Shown here piece after piece: positions 19,906 through 28,040 of a stretch of DNA of 64,000 nt. A model generated the notes under the pieces. It was not told the origin of the DNA and did no database searches. It worked only from the letters and a program-made list of their open reading frames with translations. The first letter of the stretch is position 1. Each line of letters starts with the position of its first letter. This DNA is from Guyparkeria sp016278265 (GTDB taxonomy: Bacteria; Pseudomonadota; Gammaproteobacteria; Halothiobacillales; Halothiobacillaceae), in the NCBI RefSeq assembly GCF_044582145.1, contig NZ_JBDODO010000004.1, one strand, 5' to 3'. Made by a program: the position numbers and the translations under genes.

Positions 19906-21834
19906 ATGTTGATGGATATCCGCGAGAAGATTCGCGGCTGGCTGGCTTATGTAATCGTTGGTTTGATCAGCATCCCGTTCGCGCTGTGGGGTGTGGGCGA
20001 GTATCTGGGTGGCGGCAAGGACACGCTGGTCGCCGAGGTCGAGGGCCAAGAGATCACCGCCCGTCAATTGGACCAGGCGTTCAGCGAGCGCCGTCAGCAG
20101 TTGATCGCACAGAGTGAGCAGCAGATCACCGCCGAGATGATCGAGCAGATGGGGCTCAAACGTCAGGTGCTCGACCAAATGATCAACGAGCGCCTCCTAG
20201 TCCAGTTCATCCGCGAACAGGGCTACGTGGTCCCCGACGGTCTGGTGGCCGCCACGATTCGCGGCATCTCCGCCTTCCAGCGCGACGGACAGTTCGATCG
20301 CGACGCCTACGAACGTCGCCTCGCCCAGCAGGGCATGTCGGTCGACCAGTTCGAGAACGACGTGCGGCGCGACCTGCTATTCAACACCCTCGACAATGCC
20401 CTGGTGGGTAGTGCCTTCGTCACGGAACCCGAGGTGCGCCAGCTAGTCGCGCTGCGTGACCAGTCGCGTGAGATCGGGCTGGTGCGTATCGATCGCGAGG
20501 CGGTCGCTGCCAACATCGATAATCCCGACGAGTCCACCCTCAAGGCTTACTACGACGAGCGCGTCGACACCTTCCAGCGTCCCGAGCAGGTCAAGTTGGC
20601 CTACGTTGAGATCACGCCGGAGAGGCTTGCGGCCTCGCAGGAGGTCAGTGAGGCGGGCCTGCAGTCCGCCTACGAGGACTATCGCGAGCGCAAGGCCACC
20701 GAGGCCGTTCGCCGTGCCCGTCACATCCTGATTCAGCTGCCCGGCGATGCCGATGCCGCTACGGTCGACAAGGCACATGAGCGCCTGGAAGCAGCTCGCG
20801 AGGCGATCGAGTCGGGCGAGGCCACCTTCGAGGAAAAGGCCGCCGAGCTGTCGGATGACAGCAGCACCCGCGATAGCGGCGGCGATCTCGGTCGTGTCGG
20901 CGAGGGCGATATCGCCGAATCCTTCGATCGCGCCGTTGCCGAACTGGGCGAGGGCGAAATCAGCGAGCCGGTGCGCACCCGCTTCGGTTGGCACCTGATC
21001 CAGGTCTACGAGGTCAGTCAGGCCGAGGTGCCGCCGCTGGAAGCGGCGCGGGGCGAGTTGATCGAACAACTCAAGCAGGACGCCGCCGAACGCGCCTACT
21101 ATGACGCCGCCGAGCAGCTGGCCAGCGTGAGCTACGAGCAGCCCGACAGCCTGGTGCCGGCCGCCGAGGCTGTTGGCCTGGAGATCGAGACCAGTGACTG
21201 GATCAGCCGAGAGGCCGGAGACGGCATCGGCGAGCCTCGCGCCGTGCGCGAGGCCGCGTTCGGGGAGGCCGTGCTCGATGAGCGTTTCAACAGCCAGCTG
21301 ATTGACCTCGACAACAGCCACGCCGTGGTCCTGCGTGTCGAGGAACATCGTGACGCCCAGCCGTTGCCGTTCGAGCAGGTGCGCGACCAGGTGGTCGCGC
21401 AGTGGCGTGCCGAACAGATAGAGGTGGCGGTCGCCGAGCTGGCTGAGGTGATCGAATCCGATCTCGCCGCGGGCAAGAATCCGGCCGAGCGTGTGGCCGA
21501 GATCGACGCGGCCAGCTGGACCCCGGCGCAATGGTATGGCCGGGCCAATGCCAGCGACGCGATGCCTTCCGATGCCCTGTCGGCCGCCTTTGGTCTGACG
21601 AGGCCGGGTGACGGCGCGTTGGCTACCACGACGGCCCGCCTGGCCGATGGTGACACCGCCGTGGTCGTTCTTAGCGACGTGCGCGCCGGTGAGCCGGCCG
21701 AACTGGATGCCGAGACCCGCAACCTCCTGGCCGGTCAGTTGGAGAACAATCAGGCCAATCGCCTGATCGATGCCTTCATGCGCTCGTTGCGCGCCGAGGC
21801 AGACGTCGAGATTCGCGACAACGCCTTCGATTGA
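19906..21834 (+). CDS. ppiD: Periplasmic folding chaperone PpiD-like (SurA_N / parvulin PPIase)
   Basis: 642 aa inner-membrane-anchored periplasmic chaperone. Residues about 12-34 form the single membrane anchor (YVIVGLISIPFALWGVGEYL). A SurA-like N-terminal domain with EGQEITARQLDQAFSERRQ follows. A parvulin domain at about 265-365 contains RARHILIQLPGD, GGDLGRVGEGDI and RFGWHLIQVYEV. The C-terminal part is a second PpiD-type domain. PpiD sits near SecYEG and helps outer-membrane proteins fold. It follows hupB as in E. coli. An alternative start lies two codons downstream at 19912. Confidence 0.92.
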   Translation: MLMDIREKIRGWLAYVIVGLISIPFALWGVGEYLGGGKDTLVAEVEGQEITARQLDQAFSERRQQLIAQSEQQITAEMIEQMGLKRQVLDQMINERLLVQFIREQGYVVPDGLVAATIRGISAFQRDGQFDRDAYERRLAQQGMSVDQFENDVRRDLLFNTLDNALVGSAFVTEPEVRQLVALRDQSREIGLVRIDREAVAANIDNPDESTLKAYYDERVDTFQRPEQVKLAYVEITPERLAASQEVSEAGLQSAYEDYRERKATEAVRRARHILIQLPGDADAATVDKAHERLEAAREAIESGEATFEEKAAELSDDSSTRDSGGDLGRVGEGDIAESFDRAVAELGEGEISEPVRTRFGWHLIQVYEVSQAEVPPLEAARGELIEQLKQDAAERAYYDAAEQLASVSYEQPDSLVPAAEAVGLEIETSDWISREAGDGIGEPRAVREAAFGEAVLDERFNSQLIDLDNSHAVVLRVEEHRDAQPLPFEQVRDQVVAQWRAEQIEVAVAELAEVIESDLAAGKNPAERVAEIDAASWTPAQWYGRANASDAMPSDALSAAFGLTRPGDGALATTTARLADGDTAVVVLSDVRAGEPAELDAETRNLLAGQLENNQANRLIDAFMRSLRAEADVEIRDNAFD

Positions 21835-21886
21835 CGGCAACCGTCCACGCCCGCCGTCAGGGTGATGGGTGAGCAGGAGTGATTGC

Positions 21887-23197
21887 ATGGCCTTGCATTG
21901 GCAGATCCTGACCGCGCTGGCGGCGGCCTTCCTGATCGGCGCCGTGTTCGGCACCGAGGCGGCGGGTATCCCGTTGTTGGCCGTCTACGATTTTGTCGGC
22001 GGACTGTTCCTCGACGCGCTCAAGATGCTTATCGTGCCGTTGATCACCGCCTCGATCATCACCGGCGTGGCAAGTGTCGGCAGCGCCGGTGGGGTCGGCA
22101 TGATGGCGGGCCGCACGGTCATCTACTACCTGTTCTCGACCACCCTGGCCGTCACCACGGCCCTGATGGTGATGAACCTGTTCCAGCCCGGGATGTCCGG
22201 CGGCCAGCCGTTATCGGAAACGGTTGCCCTGCCGCCGATCGGTGACGAGGTCAGCGGCCGGCTGGAGGGGAAGGAGCTGTCCGAGTTCTTCAACATCCTG
22301 CGCGACATGGTGCCGTCCAATATCGTCGAGGCCGGTGCCGAGGCGCAAATGCTCGGTCTGATTTTCTTCTCGGTGCTGTTCGGCATTGCCCTGACCCGCG
22401 CGACCTCGCCGGGGATGCAGACGGTCAAGGATTTCTGGGCCGGCGTTCAGGACGTGATGATCCAGATCACCCACTGGGTGATGAAGACCGCGCCAATCGG
22501 CGTGTTTGCACTGGTGGCCGGCGTGATCGCCGAAAGTGGCCTGTCGGTGATCCTGCCACTGATCGACTTCTTCCTGGCCGTGGTCATGGGGTTGGCGATC
22601 CACGCCCTGGTGGTGCTGCCACTGGTGCTCTGGCTGGTCACCCGCCGATCGCCGATCCGGTTCATCCGGGCGATCTGGCCAGCCCTGCTGGTCGCCTTCT
22701 CGACCAGTTCGTCGGCCGGCACCCTGCCGATCACCCTGCAGGTGCTTACGCAACGGGCCGGCGTGTCACGCGAGACCTCCTCGTTCGTGCTGCCGTTGGG
22801 CGCAACCATCAACATGGACGGCACCGCGCTCTACGAATGCGCCGCGGTGCTGTTCATCGCCCAGGCCTACGGCGTGGACCTCTCCCTGTCGATGCAAATC
22901 CTGATCGTCGTGCTCGCTCTGGTGACCTCCGTCGGCGTGGCCGCCGTGCCGTCGGCAAGCCTGGTCGCGATCGCCCTGATCCTCGGCGTGCTCGGCCTGC
23001 CGCTGGAGGCGATGGGGCTGTTGCTGGTGGTCGACCGCTTGCTGGACATGCTGCGCACCTCGGTCAACGTCTACAGCGACGCCACCGGCGCGGTGATCGT
23101 CGCCAAGTTGCGTGGTGAGGATCGTATCCTGATGGATACGCGTCCCGACGACGGGGCCGAGTCTGGTGAACCGGCCGGGGCCGTCGAGCGCGGCTAG
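21887..23197 (+). CDS. Dicarboxylate/amino acid:cation symporter (DAACS, GltP/DctA family)
   Basis: 436 aa from ATG 21887, with AGGAG at 21875-21879; an upstream GTG at 21869 has no ribosome site. About 8-10 membrane helices. Family landmarks are LKMLIVPLITASIITGV, the Ser-rich AFSTSSSAGTLPIT hairpin tip and the NMDGTALYE motif, which holds the cation and substrate site. It imports glutamate, aspartate or C4-dicarboxylates with Na+ or H+; which one cannot be read from sequence. The stop codon TAG (23195-23197) lies within the terminal inverted repeat of the downstream element, so insertion may have reset the C-terminus (ending AGAVERG). Confidence 0.93.
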   Translation: MALHWQILTALAAAFLIGAVFGTEAAGIPLLAVYDFVGGLFLDALKMLIVPLITASIITGVASVGSAGGVGMMAGRTVIYYLFSTTLAVTTALMVMNLFQPGMSGGQPLSETVALPPIGDEVSGRLEGKELSEFFNILRDMVPSNIVEAGAEAQMLGLIFFSVLFGIALTRATSPGMQTVKDFWAGVQDVMIQITHWVMKTAPIGVFALVAGVIAESGLSVILPLIDFFLAVVMGLAIHALVVLPLVLWLVTRRSPIRFIRAIWPALLVAFSTSSSAGTLPITLQVLTQRAGVSRETSSFVLPLGATINMDGTALYECAAVLFIAQAYGVDLSLSMQILIVVLALVTSVGVAAVPSASLVAIALILGVLGLPLEAMGLLLVVDRLLDMLRTSVNVYSDATGAVIVAKLRGEDRILMDTRPDDGAESGEPAGAVERG

Positions 23198-23549
23198 GGA
23201 AACGCGGCACGAACGGATGGTGCCTGGCGCGGGGCCGCCAAGGACCCAGTTGTCAGCTGCAGTTCGCCGTGAATCACAAGGGTCCGTCACCGGACTGAAT
23301 CGGGTCGGCACGACGTCGATCCGGCCGGCACAAGCCGGCCCGAAGGACGAGGGGCCAAGGACGGACCTCGTGACGCTGCCAATGGGTCCCTGGTGGCCTG
23401 CCGGACGGGGCTCGCTGGTCTGCGCGCCCTCGGCGTTGCCGTCCCTCGTCGGGCCCGAGTGATGAGCATGGGCCGCCTTCGGCAGGCGCGTTGATGGCGA
23501 ACAACGCCGCGAGTCAGAGCCCCCATCGGTTCGTGCTGTGTTTCCCTAG
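23194..23549 (+). repeat. Dispersed inverted-repeat-bounded element, copy 1
   Basis: About 356 bp bounded by CTAGGGAAAC and GTTTCCCTAG. The terminal repeats match at 24 of 27 positions when one is reverse-complemented. Inside are stem A (CCAAGGACCCA 23238-23248 with TGGGTCCCTGG 23383-23393), a hairpin CCGGCC/GGCCGG near 23322-23340, and stem B (GGCTCGC 23409-23415 with GCGAGTC 23509-23515). A 20-nt core CTCGGCGTTGCCGTCCCTCG (23429-23448) is identical in copy 2. Reading frames through it look like chance. It accounts for most of the 416-bp gap between the symporter and the DUF4395 gene. Mobile element or structured RNA are both possible. Confidence 0.8.
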
Positions 23550-23562
23550 GTATTTATCGGCA

Positions 23563-23592
23563 GAAAAAAGCCCGCCAATGGCGGGCTTTTTC
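23563..23592. terminator. Bidirectional terminator between repeat copy 1 and the DUF4395 gene
   Basis: AAAAAGCCCGCC / GGCGGGCTTTTT with a 3-nt loop (AAT). U-runs form in both directions, so it can end the converging transcripts of the symporter and the DUF4395 gene. Confidence 0.92.
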
Positions 23593-23613
23593 GTGGGGCG
23601 CTCATCGCTGCGC

Positions 23614-24300
23614 TCAGTATTCCAGGGTGTCGAGATCGATGGTATCGAAGTTGCGGTCGTCTACCTCGACGCTTTCCTGAATGTTCCAGAGATTGTATTC
23701 CGGGATCGCCCACAGCAGGGCGAGGAAGGCCACGACTAGGATGACCTGCCACCACTTGATCCGCTGGATCGGTTCGAGCTGCTTGATGCGGCAGGCGCCA
23801 CCCGGGCAGAGTTGCGCCTGCTTGCCAGTAAGCAGGTTGTAGGCCACGCAGCCCAGGCAAATGCCGAAGGCCGATTCGAAGGCCAGGAACAGCAGGCAGG
23901 CGGAACAGCCGACCAGGTTCATCAGGCCGGTGTTCGCCTCGATGAACACCACCCAGATCATGACGGCCGCGATCAGCAGGCCGATCCCCCAGGCCACCCG
24001 CTTTTGCGGAGCCCCGACGTACTCGACCTCGTGATTGCGCGTGATCAGGCGGCCCATGATCATGAACGGCGCGTACTGCGGGTTGATCAGCACGCGGATG
24101 CCGAACTCCACCGTGAAGGCCAGGACCAGCAGGCGTTCCCACATGAAATTGCCGGTGAGAAACCCCTGGGCGAAGGCAAAACCGGCAAACAGCGCCAGCA
24201 AGCCGGCCGCCGCGCGTGCCTCGCGCTCGTTGATGACTCGAACCGGGTACTCGTCGACCTGCTCGCCAAAATGAAACACCTTGCGGATGCCGGTATCCAT
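23614..24300 (-). CDS. DUF4395 domain membrane protein
   Basis: 228 aa from ATG 24300, preceded by GGAGGAGACAGGGAGC. Three to four hydrophobic segments at about 30-50, 60-80, 100-125 and 190-210. A Cys cluster occurs in GCSACLLFLAFESAFGICLGC and the family motif CPGGAC follows. The start MDTGIRKVFHFGEQVDEYPVRVINEREARAAAG fits DUF4395, in which an N-terminal VNEREVR-like segment precedes the membrane region. Members often neighbour thioredoxin-fold or rhodanese genes, but none is adjacent here. A thiol or redox role is only a guess. Confidence 0.8.
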   Translation of the reverse strand: MDTGIRKVFHFGEQVDEYPVRVINEREARAAAGLLALFAGFAFAQGFLTGNFMWERLLVLAFTVEFGIRVLINPQYAPFMIMGRLITRNHEVEYVGAPQKRVAWGIGLLIAAVMIWVVFIEANTGLMNLVGCSACLLFLAFESAFGICLGCVAYNLLTGKQAQLCPGGACRIKQLEPIQRIKWWQVILVVAFLALLWAIPEYNLWNIQESVEVDDRNFDTIDLDTLEY

Positions 24301-24445
24301 GCTCCCTGTCTCCTCCAGTATGTCCTGATTCACTGATATTCGTGTACGGAGATGGTGGTGGCGGGGAAAGACCTTTTCCAATCAAAGTTTTCTCGGCAAG
24401 ACCTCGCGTTTTTATCGGTCTTGTTGGAACGCCGCGGCCTGAAAC

Positions 24446-24468
24446 AAAAAAGGCGCCCTAAGGCGCCT
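24446..24468 (-). terminator. Rho-independent terminator of fabI
   Basis: On the minus strand, AGGCGCC / GGCGCCT arms (24451-24457 and 24462-24468) with a 4-nt loop are followed by a run of T (AAAAAA at 24446-24451). It lies just past the fabI stop codon. Confidence 0.88.
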
Positions 24469-24494
24469 GGATCGTCGACCGTCGAACCGCCGTG

Positions 24495-25286
24495 TCAGTC
24501 TTCGCAGCGACCCATGCCGGTGATGAAGTAGCCGGAATCGACGTGCACGTTCTCGCCGGTGATCCCCGAGGCCAGGTCCGAGCAGAGGAAGGCGGCGGTG
24601 TTGCCGACCTGCTCGATGGTGACGTTGCGACGCAGCGGGGCGTTGGTGGAGACGTAGTCGAGGAAGCCCTTGAAGTCGCCGATGCCGGAGGCGGCCAGCG
24701 TCTTGATCGGGCCGGCGGAGATCGCGTTGACGCGAATGCCGCGCTCGCCCAGCTTGGAGGCGGCCAGGTAGCGGACCGTGGCCTCGAGCGACGCCTTGGC
24801 CACGCCCATGACGTTGTAATTTTTCATGACGCGCTCGGCGCCGAGGTAGCTCAGCGTCAGCATCGCGCCCTCGTCACGCAGGTGCGGCTCACCGGCCTTG
24901 GCCAACGCGGCCAGCGAATAGGCGGAAACGTCGTGCGCCTGGGCAAAGGCCTCGCGAGACATGCCGTCGAGGAAGTCGCCGTCGAGCGCTTCGCGCGGGG
25001 CGAAGGCCATGGCGTGAATGATGATGTCGACACCCTCCGGCCAGTGTTCGGCCAGCGCCGGGAAGAGTGCGTCGATCTGGGCGTCATCGGTGGCGTCCAG
25101 CGGCAGGTAGATCGAGGATCCCAGATCCTTGGTGGCCTTCTCGACCTTCGGCTTGAAGCGGTCGTTGAGGTAGGTGAAGGCCAGCTCGGCACCCTCGCGG
25201 TGCATGGCCGCGGCAATGCCGTAGGCGATCGAGCGGTTGTTGGCAATGCCGGTAATCAGGGCGCGCTTGCCGGATAGGAATCCCAT
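24495..25286 (-). CDS. fabI: Enoyl-[acyl-carrier-protein] reductase (NADH) FabI
   Basis: 263 aa from ATG 25286, with AGGAGA upstream. A longer in-frame extension has no family resemblance. It catalyses the last reduction of each fatty acid elongation cycle. Seen are the nucleotide-binding start LSGKRALITGIANNRSIAYGI (G-I-A-N motif), the NNRSIA loop, and the active-site Tyr and Lys in KNYNVMGVAKASLE. IRVNAISAGPIKTLAASGI follows. The SDR variant spacing Tyr-x6-Lys is typical of FabI, the target of triclosan-type inhibitors. Confidence 0.97.
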   Translation of the reverse strand: MGFLSGKRALITGIANNRSIAYGIAAAMHREGAELAFTYLNDRFKPKVEKATKDLGSSIYLPLDATDDAQIDALFPALAEHWPEGVDIIIHAMAFAPREALDGDFLDGMSREAFAQAHDVSAYSLAALAKAGEPHLRDEGAMLTLSYLGAERVMKNYNVMGVAKASLEATVRYLAASKLGERGIRVNAISAGPIKTLAASGIGDFKGFLDYVSTNAPLRRNVTIEQVGNTAAFLCSDLASGITGENVHVDSGYFITGMGRCED

Positions 25287-25395
25287 GGGTCTCTCCTGTT
25301 TTCCAAAGGTGGGGGCGGCGGCATCGATGCGGGCGGGTAAAACCGTCCGGTGATGCTTGGCCTGCGTTCGACTTTCACCGTATTGTATTCGCCTG

Positions 25396-27363
25396 ATGAC
25401 TAACAAGCACCCCACACCCGCCAGGTCGCGGTCGACCCATGGTATCGAGGCAGCCAATGCCCCCGGCGACGGGGTGAACCGGCTGTTGCCCGACCGGCGT
25501 GCCTTCCTGCGTCGCATTGTCGGGCTGGGCGGCCTGGCCGCGATGTCGAGCATGCCGACGCTCACACGCGCGGCCGGCTTTGCCGAGGGATTGGGCTATT
25601 CGCCGGCTTACCCGGTGGAGTTCCCGCATTTCGATTACGTCAACCCGGCCGCCCCGCGTGAGGGTTCGCTGACGTTGTCGGTATTCGGCTCCTTCGACTC
25701 GCTCAACCCCTTCCTGCTCAAGGGGCTGGCCGCCACCGGGACCAACACCTTGCTGTTCGACACGTTGGTGGTGCGGGCCTGGGACGAGCCGTTTTCCGTC
25801 TACGGCCTGTTGGCCGATCGGCTCGAGCTGGCCGATGACGGCCTGTCGGCGACGTTTCGCATCAACCGCGAGGCGCGGTTCGTGGATGGACGGCCGGTCA
25901 CCGCCCGTGACGTGGTGTTCACTTTCGAGACCCTGGTGGGGGAGGCCGCGCACCCGCGCTATCGCTACTACTGGGCCGACGTGGCCGGGGCCACGGCCGT
26001 CGACCCCTCGCACGTGCGTTTCGATTTCCGTCGCGCCAATCCCGAGCTGCACATGATCATCGGCGAGTTGCCGGTGTTTTCCCGCGATGCCCTGATCGAC
26101 GTCGACTTCGCCGAGCATTCGCGCACGCCGTTGCCGGGCAGCGGCCCCTACCAGATCGAGGCGGTGAACTTCGGCCGCGACATCCGCTATCGCCGTCGCG
26201 ACGACTACTGGGCGCGGGATCTGGGCGTGAACCAGGGCATGCACAACTTCCGCACGCTGGGGTTCAAGTACTACAAGGATGAGACGGTAGCGCTCGAGGC
26301 GTTCAAGGCCGGCGAGTTCGACGTCTTCCACGAAACCAATTCCAAGCGCTGGGCGCGGGCCTACCACGGCAAGCCGTTCGACGAGGGGCGCATCCGTCGC
26401 CGCGAGATCCCGCATCACAACAACGCCGGCATGCAGGGCTTTGCCATGAACACCCGCCGGTCGCTGTTCCAGGATCGACACGTCCGGCGCGCCCTCAATC
26501 TCGCCTTTGATTTCCACTGGTCGAACGTGCACCTGTTCTACGGCCAGTACAGTCGGTGCAAGAGCTACTTCGCCAACAGTGAACTCGCCGCACAGGACAT
26601 CCCCGAAGGCCCCGAGCTCGAGTTGCTGGAGCCTTATCGCGAGCAGTTGCCGCCCGAGCTGTTCGAGCAGGCACACGTGGTGCCGTTCGCACCGAATCAC
26701 GAGATCCAGCGACAGCACCTGGTCGAGGCCCAGCAACTGCTGGCCCAGGCCGGCTGGGGGTTGCAAGACGGCCAGTTGCGCAACGCCGACGGCGAGGTGT
26801 TCGCCTTCGAGATCATGCTGGCGCAGCGCGGTTTCGAACGCATCGTCGCGCCGTTTGCCTACAACCTGCGTCGGCTGGGGATTGATGTCTCGTATCGCAC
26901 CATCGATGTGGCCCTCTACCAGCGGCGCATGAACCGCTTCGAATTCGACATGACCGTGGTCTCCTACGGCCAGTCGCAGTCGCCGGGCAACGAGCTGCGC
27001 GAGATGTTCGGCAGCGAATCGGCGCAACGCGAGGGCTCGCGCAACTACAGTGGTATCGATGATCCCGTGGTCGATGCGATGATCGAGGCGGTGATCTACG
27101 CCGAGGATCGCGAGGCGCTGGTTACCGCCTGCCGGGCACTCGACCGGGTGCTGATGTGGCACGAATACCTGGTGCCGAACTGGTACATCGGCGCGCATCG
27201 ACTGGCATGGTGGAACCGCTTTGACTACCACGACAAGCCGCTGCCGCGCTATTTCAGCGGCGCGGAATGGGTGATGCAGACCTGGTGGGAGACACACGCC
27301 GAACCCCAGCCGGGGCCGGTGGTCAACGACGTGAGCAGCCTGAATGGAGGGAGCCCGTCATGA
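25396..27363 (+). CDS. yejA: Tat-exported oligopeptide ABC transporter substrate-binding protein (YejA-like)
   Basis: 655 aa from ATG 25396. The N-terminal 60 residues carry a twin-arginine signal (DRRAFLRRIVGLGGLAAMSS), so export is probably by Tat in folded form. The SBP_bac_5 fold begins at about residue 85 (GSLTLSVFGSFDSLNPFLLKG), with FDTLVVRAWDEP and FTFETLVGEA. Conserved landmarks such as LPGSGPYQIE are present. YejA-type proteins bind peptides, including microcin-type ones. It is the first gene of an importer operon whose next gene overlaps by four bases (ATGA). E. coli YejA uses a Sec signal, so the Tat signal is a difference. Confidence 0.85.
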   Translation: MTNKHPTPARSRSTHGIEAANAPGDGVNRLLPDRRAFLRRIVGLGGLAAMSSMPTLTRAAGFAEGLGYSPAYPVEFPHFDYVNPAAPREGSLTLSVFGSFDSLNPFLLKGLAATGTNTLLFDTLVVRAWDEPFSVYGLLADRLELADDGLSATFRINREARFVDGRPVTARDVVFTFETLVGEAAHPRYRYYWADVAGATAVDPSHVRFDFRRANPELHMIIGELPVFSRDALIDVDFAEHSRTPLPGSGPYQIEAVNFGRDIRYRRRDDYWARDLGVNQGMHNFRTLGFKYYKDETVALEAFKAGEFDVFHETNSKRWARAYHGKPFDEGRIRRREIPHHNNAGMQGFAMNTRRSLFQDRHVRRALNLAFDFHWSNVHLFYGQYSRCKSYFANSELAAQDIPEGPELELLEPYREQLPPELFEQAHVVPFAPNHEIQRQHLVEAQQLLAQAGWGLQDGQLRNADGEVFAFEIMLAQRGFERIVAPFAYNLRRLGIDVSYRTIDVALYQRRMNRFEFDMTVVSYGQSQSPGNELREMFGSESAQREGSRNYSGIDDPVVDAMIEAVIYAEDREALVTACRALDRVLMWHEYLVPNWYIGAHRLAWWNRFDYHDKPLPRYFSGAEWVMQTWWETHAEPQPGPVVNDVSSLNGGSPS

Positions 27364-28040
27364 AAGCAGACAACCAACCGGTGTCACGCACCGGAACGCA
27401 TAATCGGATCGGCGCGGGGCGGATGGTCCCCATATTGGCCCTGTTGGCCCTGGCGGCCGCCGTGGCACTGGCCGGCTGTGCCGGTCCGCGCTATGCCACC
27501 GAGGTGCGTTACCTGCCGCCGACGAGCCAGGCGGGGCTGTCCTGCCTGCAGGGCTGCCAGACCGGCATGCAGGCCTGTCAGGCCGATTGCCAGTCGCGCC
27601 GCCAGAGCTGCATCGCGGGCATCCAGCCGCGGGTGGACGCCGCCTTCGATCAGGCCCTGCGCCAGTACGAGGCCGAGCGTCGCGTCTACATGCGCGAGCG
27701 CCAGTATTATCGGCTCGACCGGGCCATGCAGTTCGGCTTGTACCGCGACCCGTTCTACTACGGCTACCCGGCCTCGTTCTGGTACACGGATCGTTTCTAC
27801 GACGATCCGCCGGTGCCGCCGCGGGCGCCGAGTCGCGACGAGGTTCGCGCCGCGGTGATCGATCGCGAATGCAACTTCGATTGCGGCTGCCAGACCGCCT
27901 TCGACCAGTGCTACATCGGCTGTGGCGGTCAGGTCGAGCGGCGCGTGGTCTGCGTGGAGAACTGTGACGGCGAGGCGCCAGTCTCGCGTATCCCGGTCAA
28001 TCCGAATAGCGGACCCAACGACAGGGGCGGGGCAGAGTAG
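27360..28040 (+). CDS. Cys-rich lipoprotein of unknown function within the yej operon
   Basis: 226 aa. A hydrophobic segment and lipobox ALAGC at about residue 40 mark a lipoprotein. After the lipidated Cys there are 12 more cysteines in two clusters. One (residues about 62-85) has pattern SC-LQGC-QTGMQAC-QADC-QSRRQSC. The other (about 175-207) contains ECNFDCGCQTAFDQCYIGCGG and CVENC. The middle is rich in Arg and Tyr (YEAERRVYMRERQYYRLDR). Twelve Cys suggest disulfides or metal binding in the periplasm. ATGA overlap with yejA and direct abutment to yejB show co-expression. I do not recognise a family. Confidence 0.85.
   Translation: MKADNQPVSRTGTHNRIGAGRMVPILALLALAAAVALAGCAGPRYATEVRYLPPTSQAGLSCLQGCQTGMQACQADCQSRRQSCIAGIQPRVDAAFDQALRQYEAERRVYMRERQYYRLDRAMQFGLYRDPFYYGYPASFWYTDRFYDDPPVPPRAPSRDEVRAAVIDRECNFDCGCQTAFDQCYIGCGGQVERRVVCVENCDGEAPVSRIPVNPNSGPNDRGGAE

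Noticed and set aside
25375..27297. Open frame of 640 codons antisense to the yejA homolog
   Set aside because: Mirror frame of a clear binding protein with a Tat signal.
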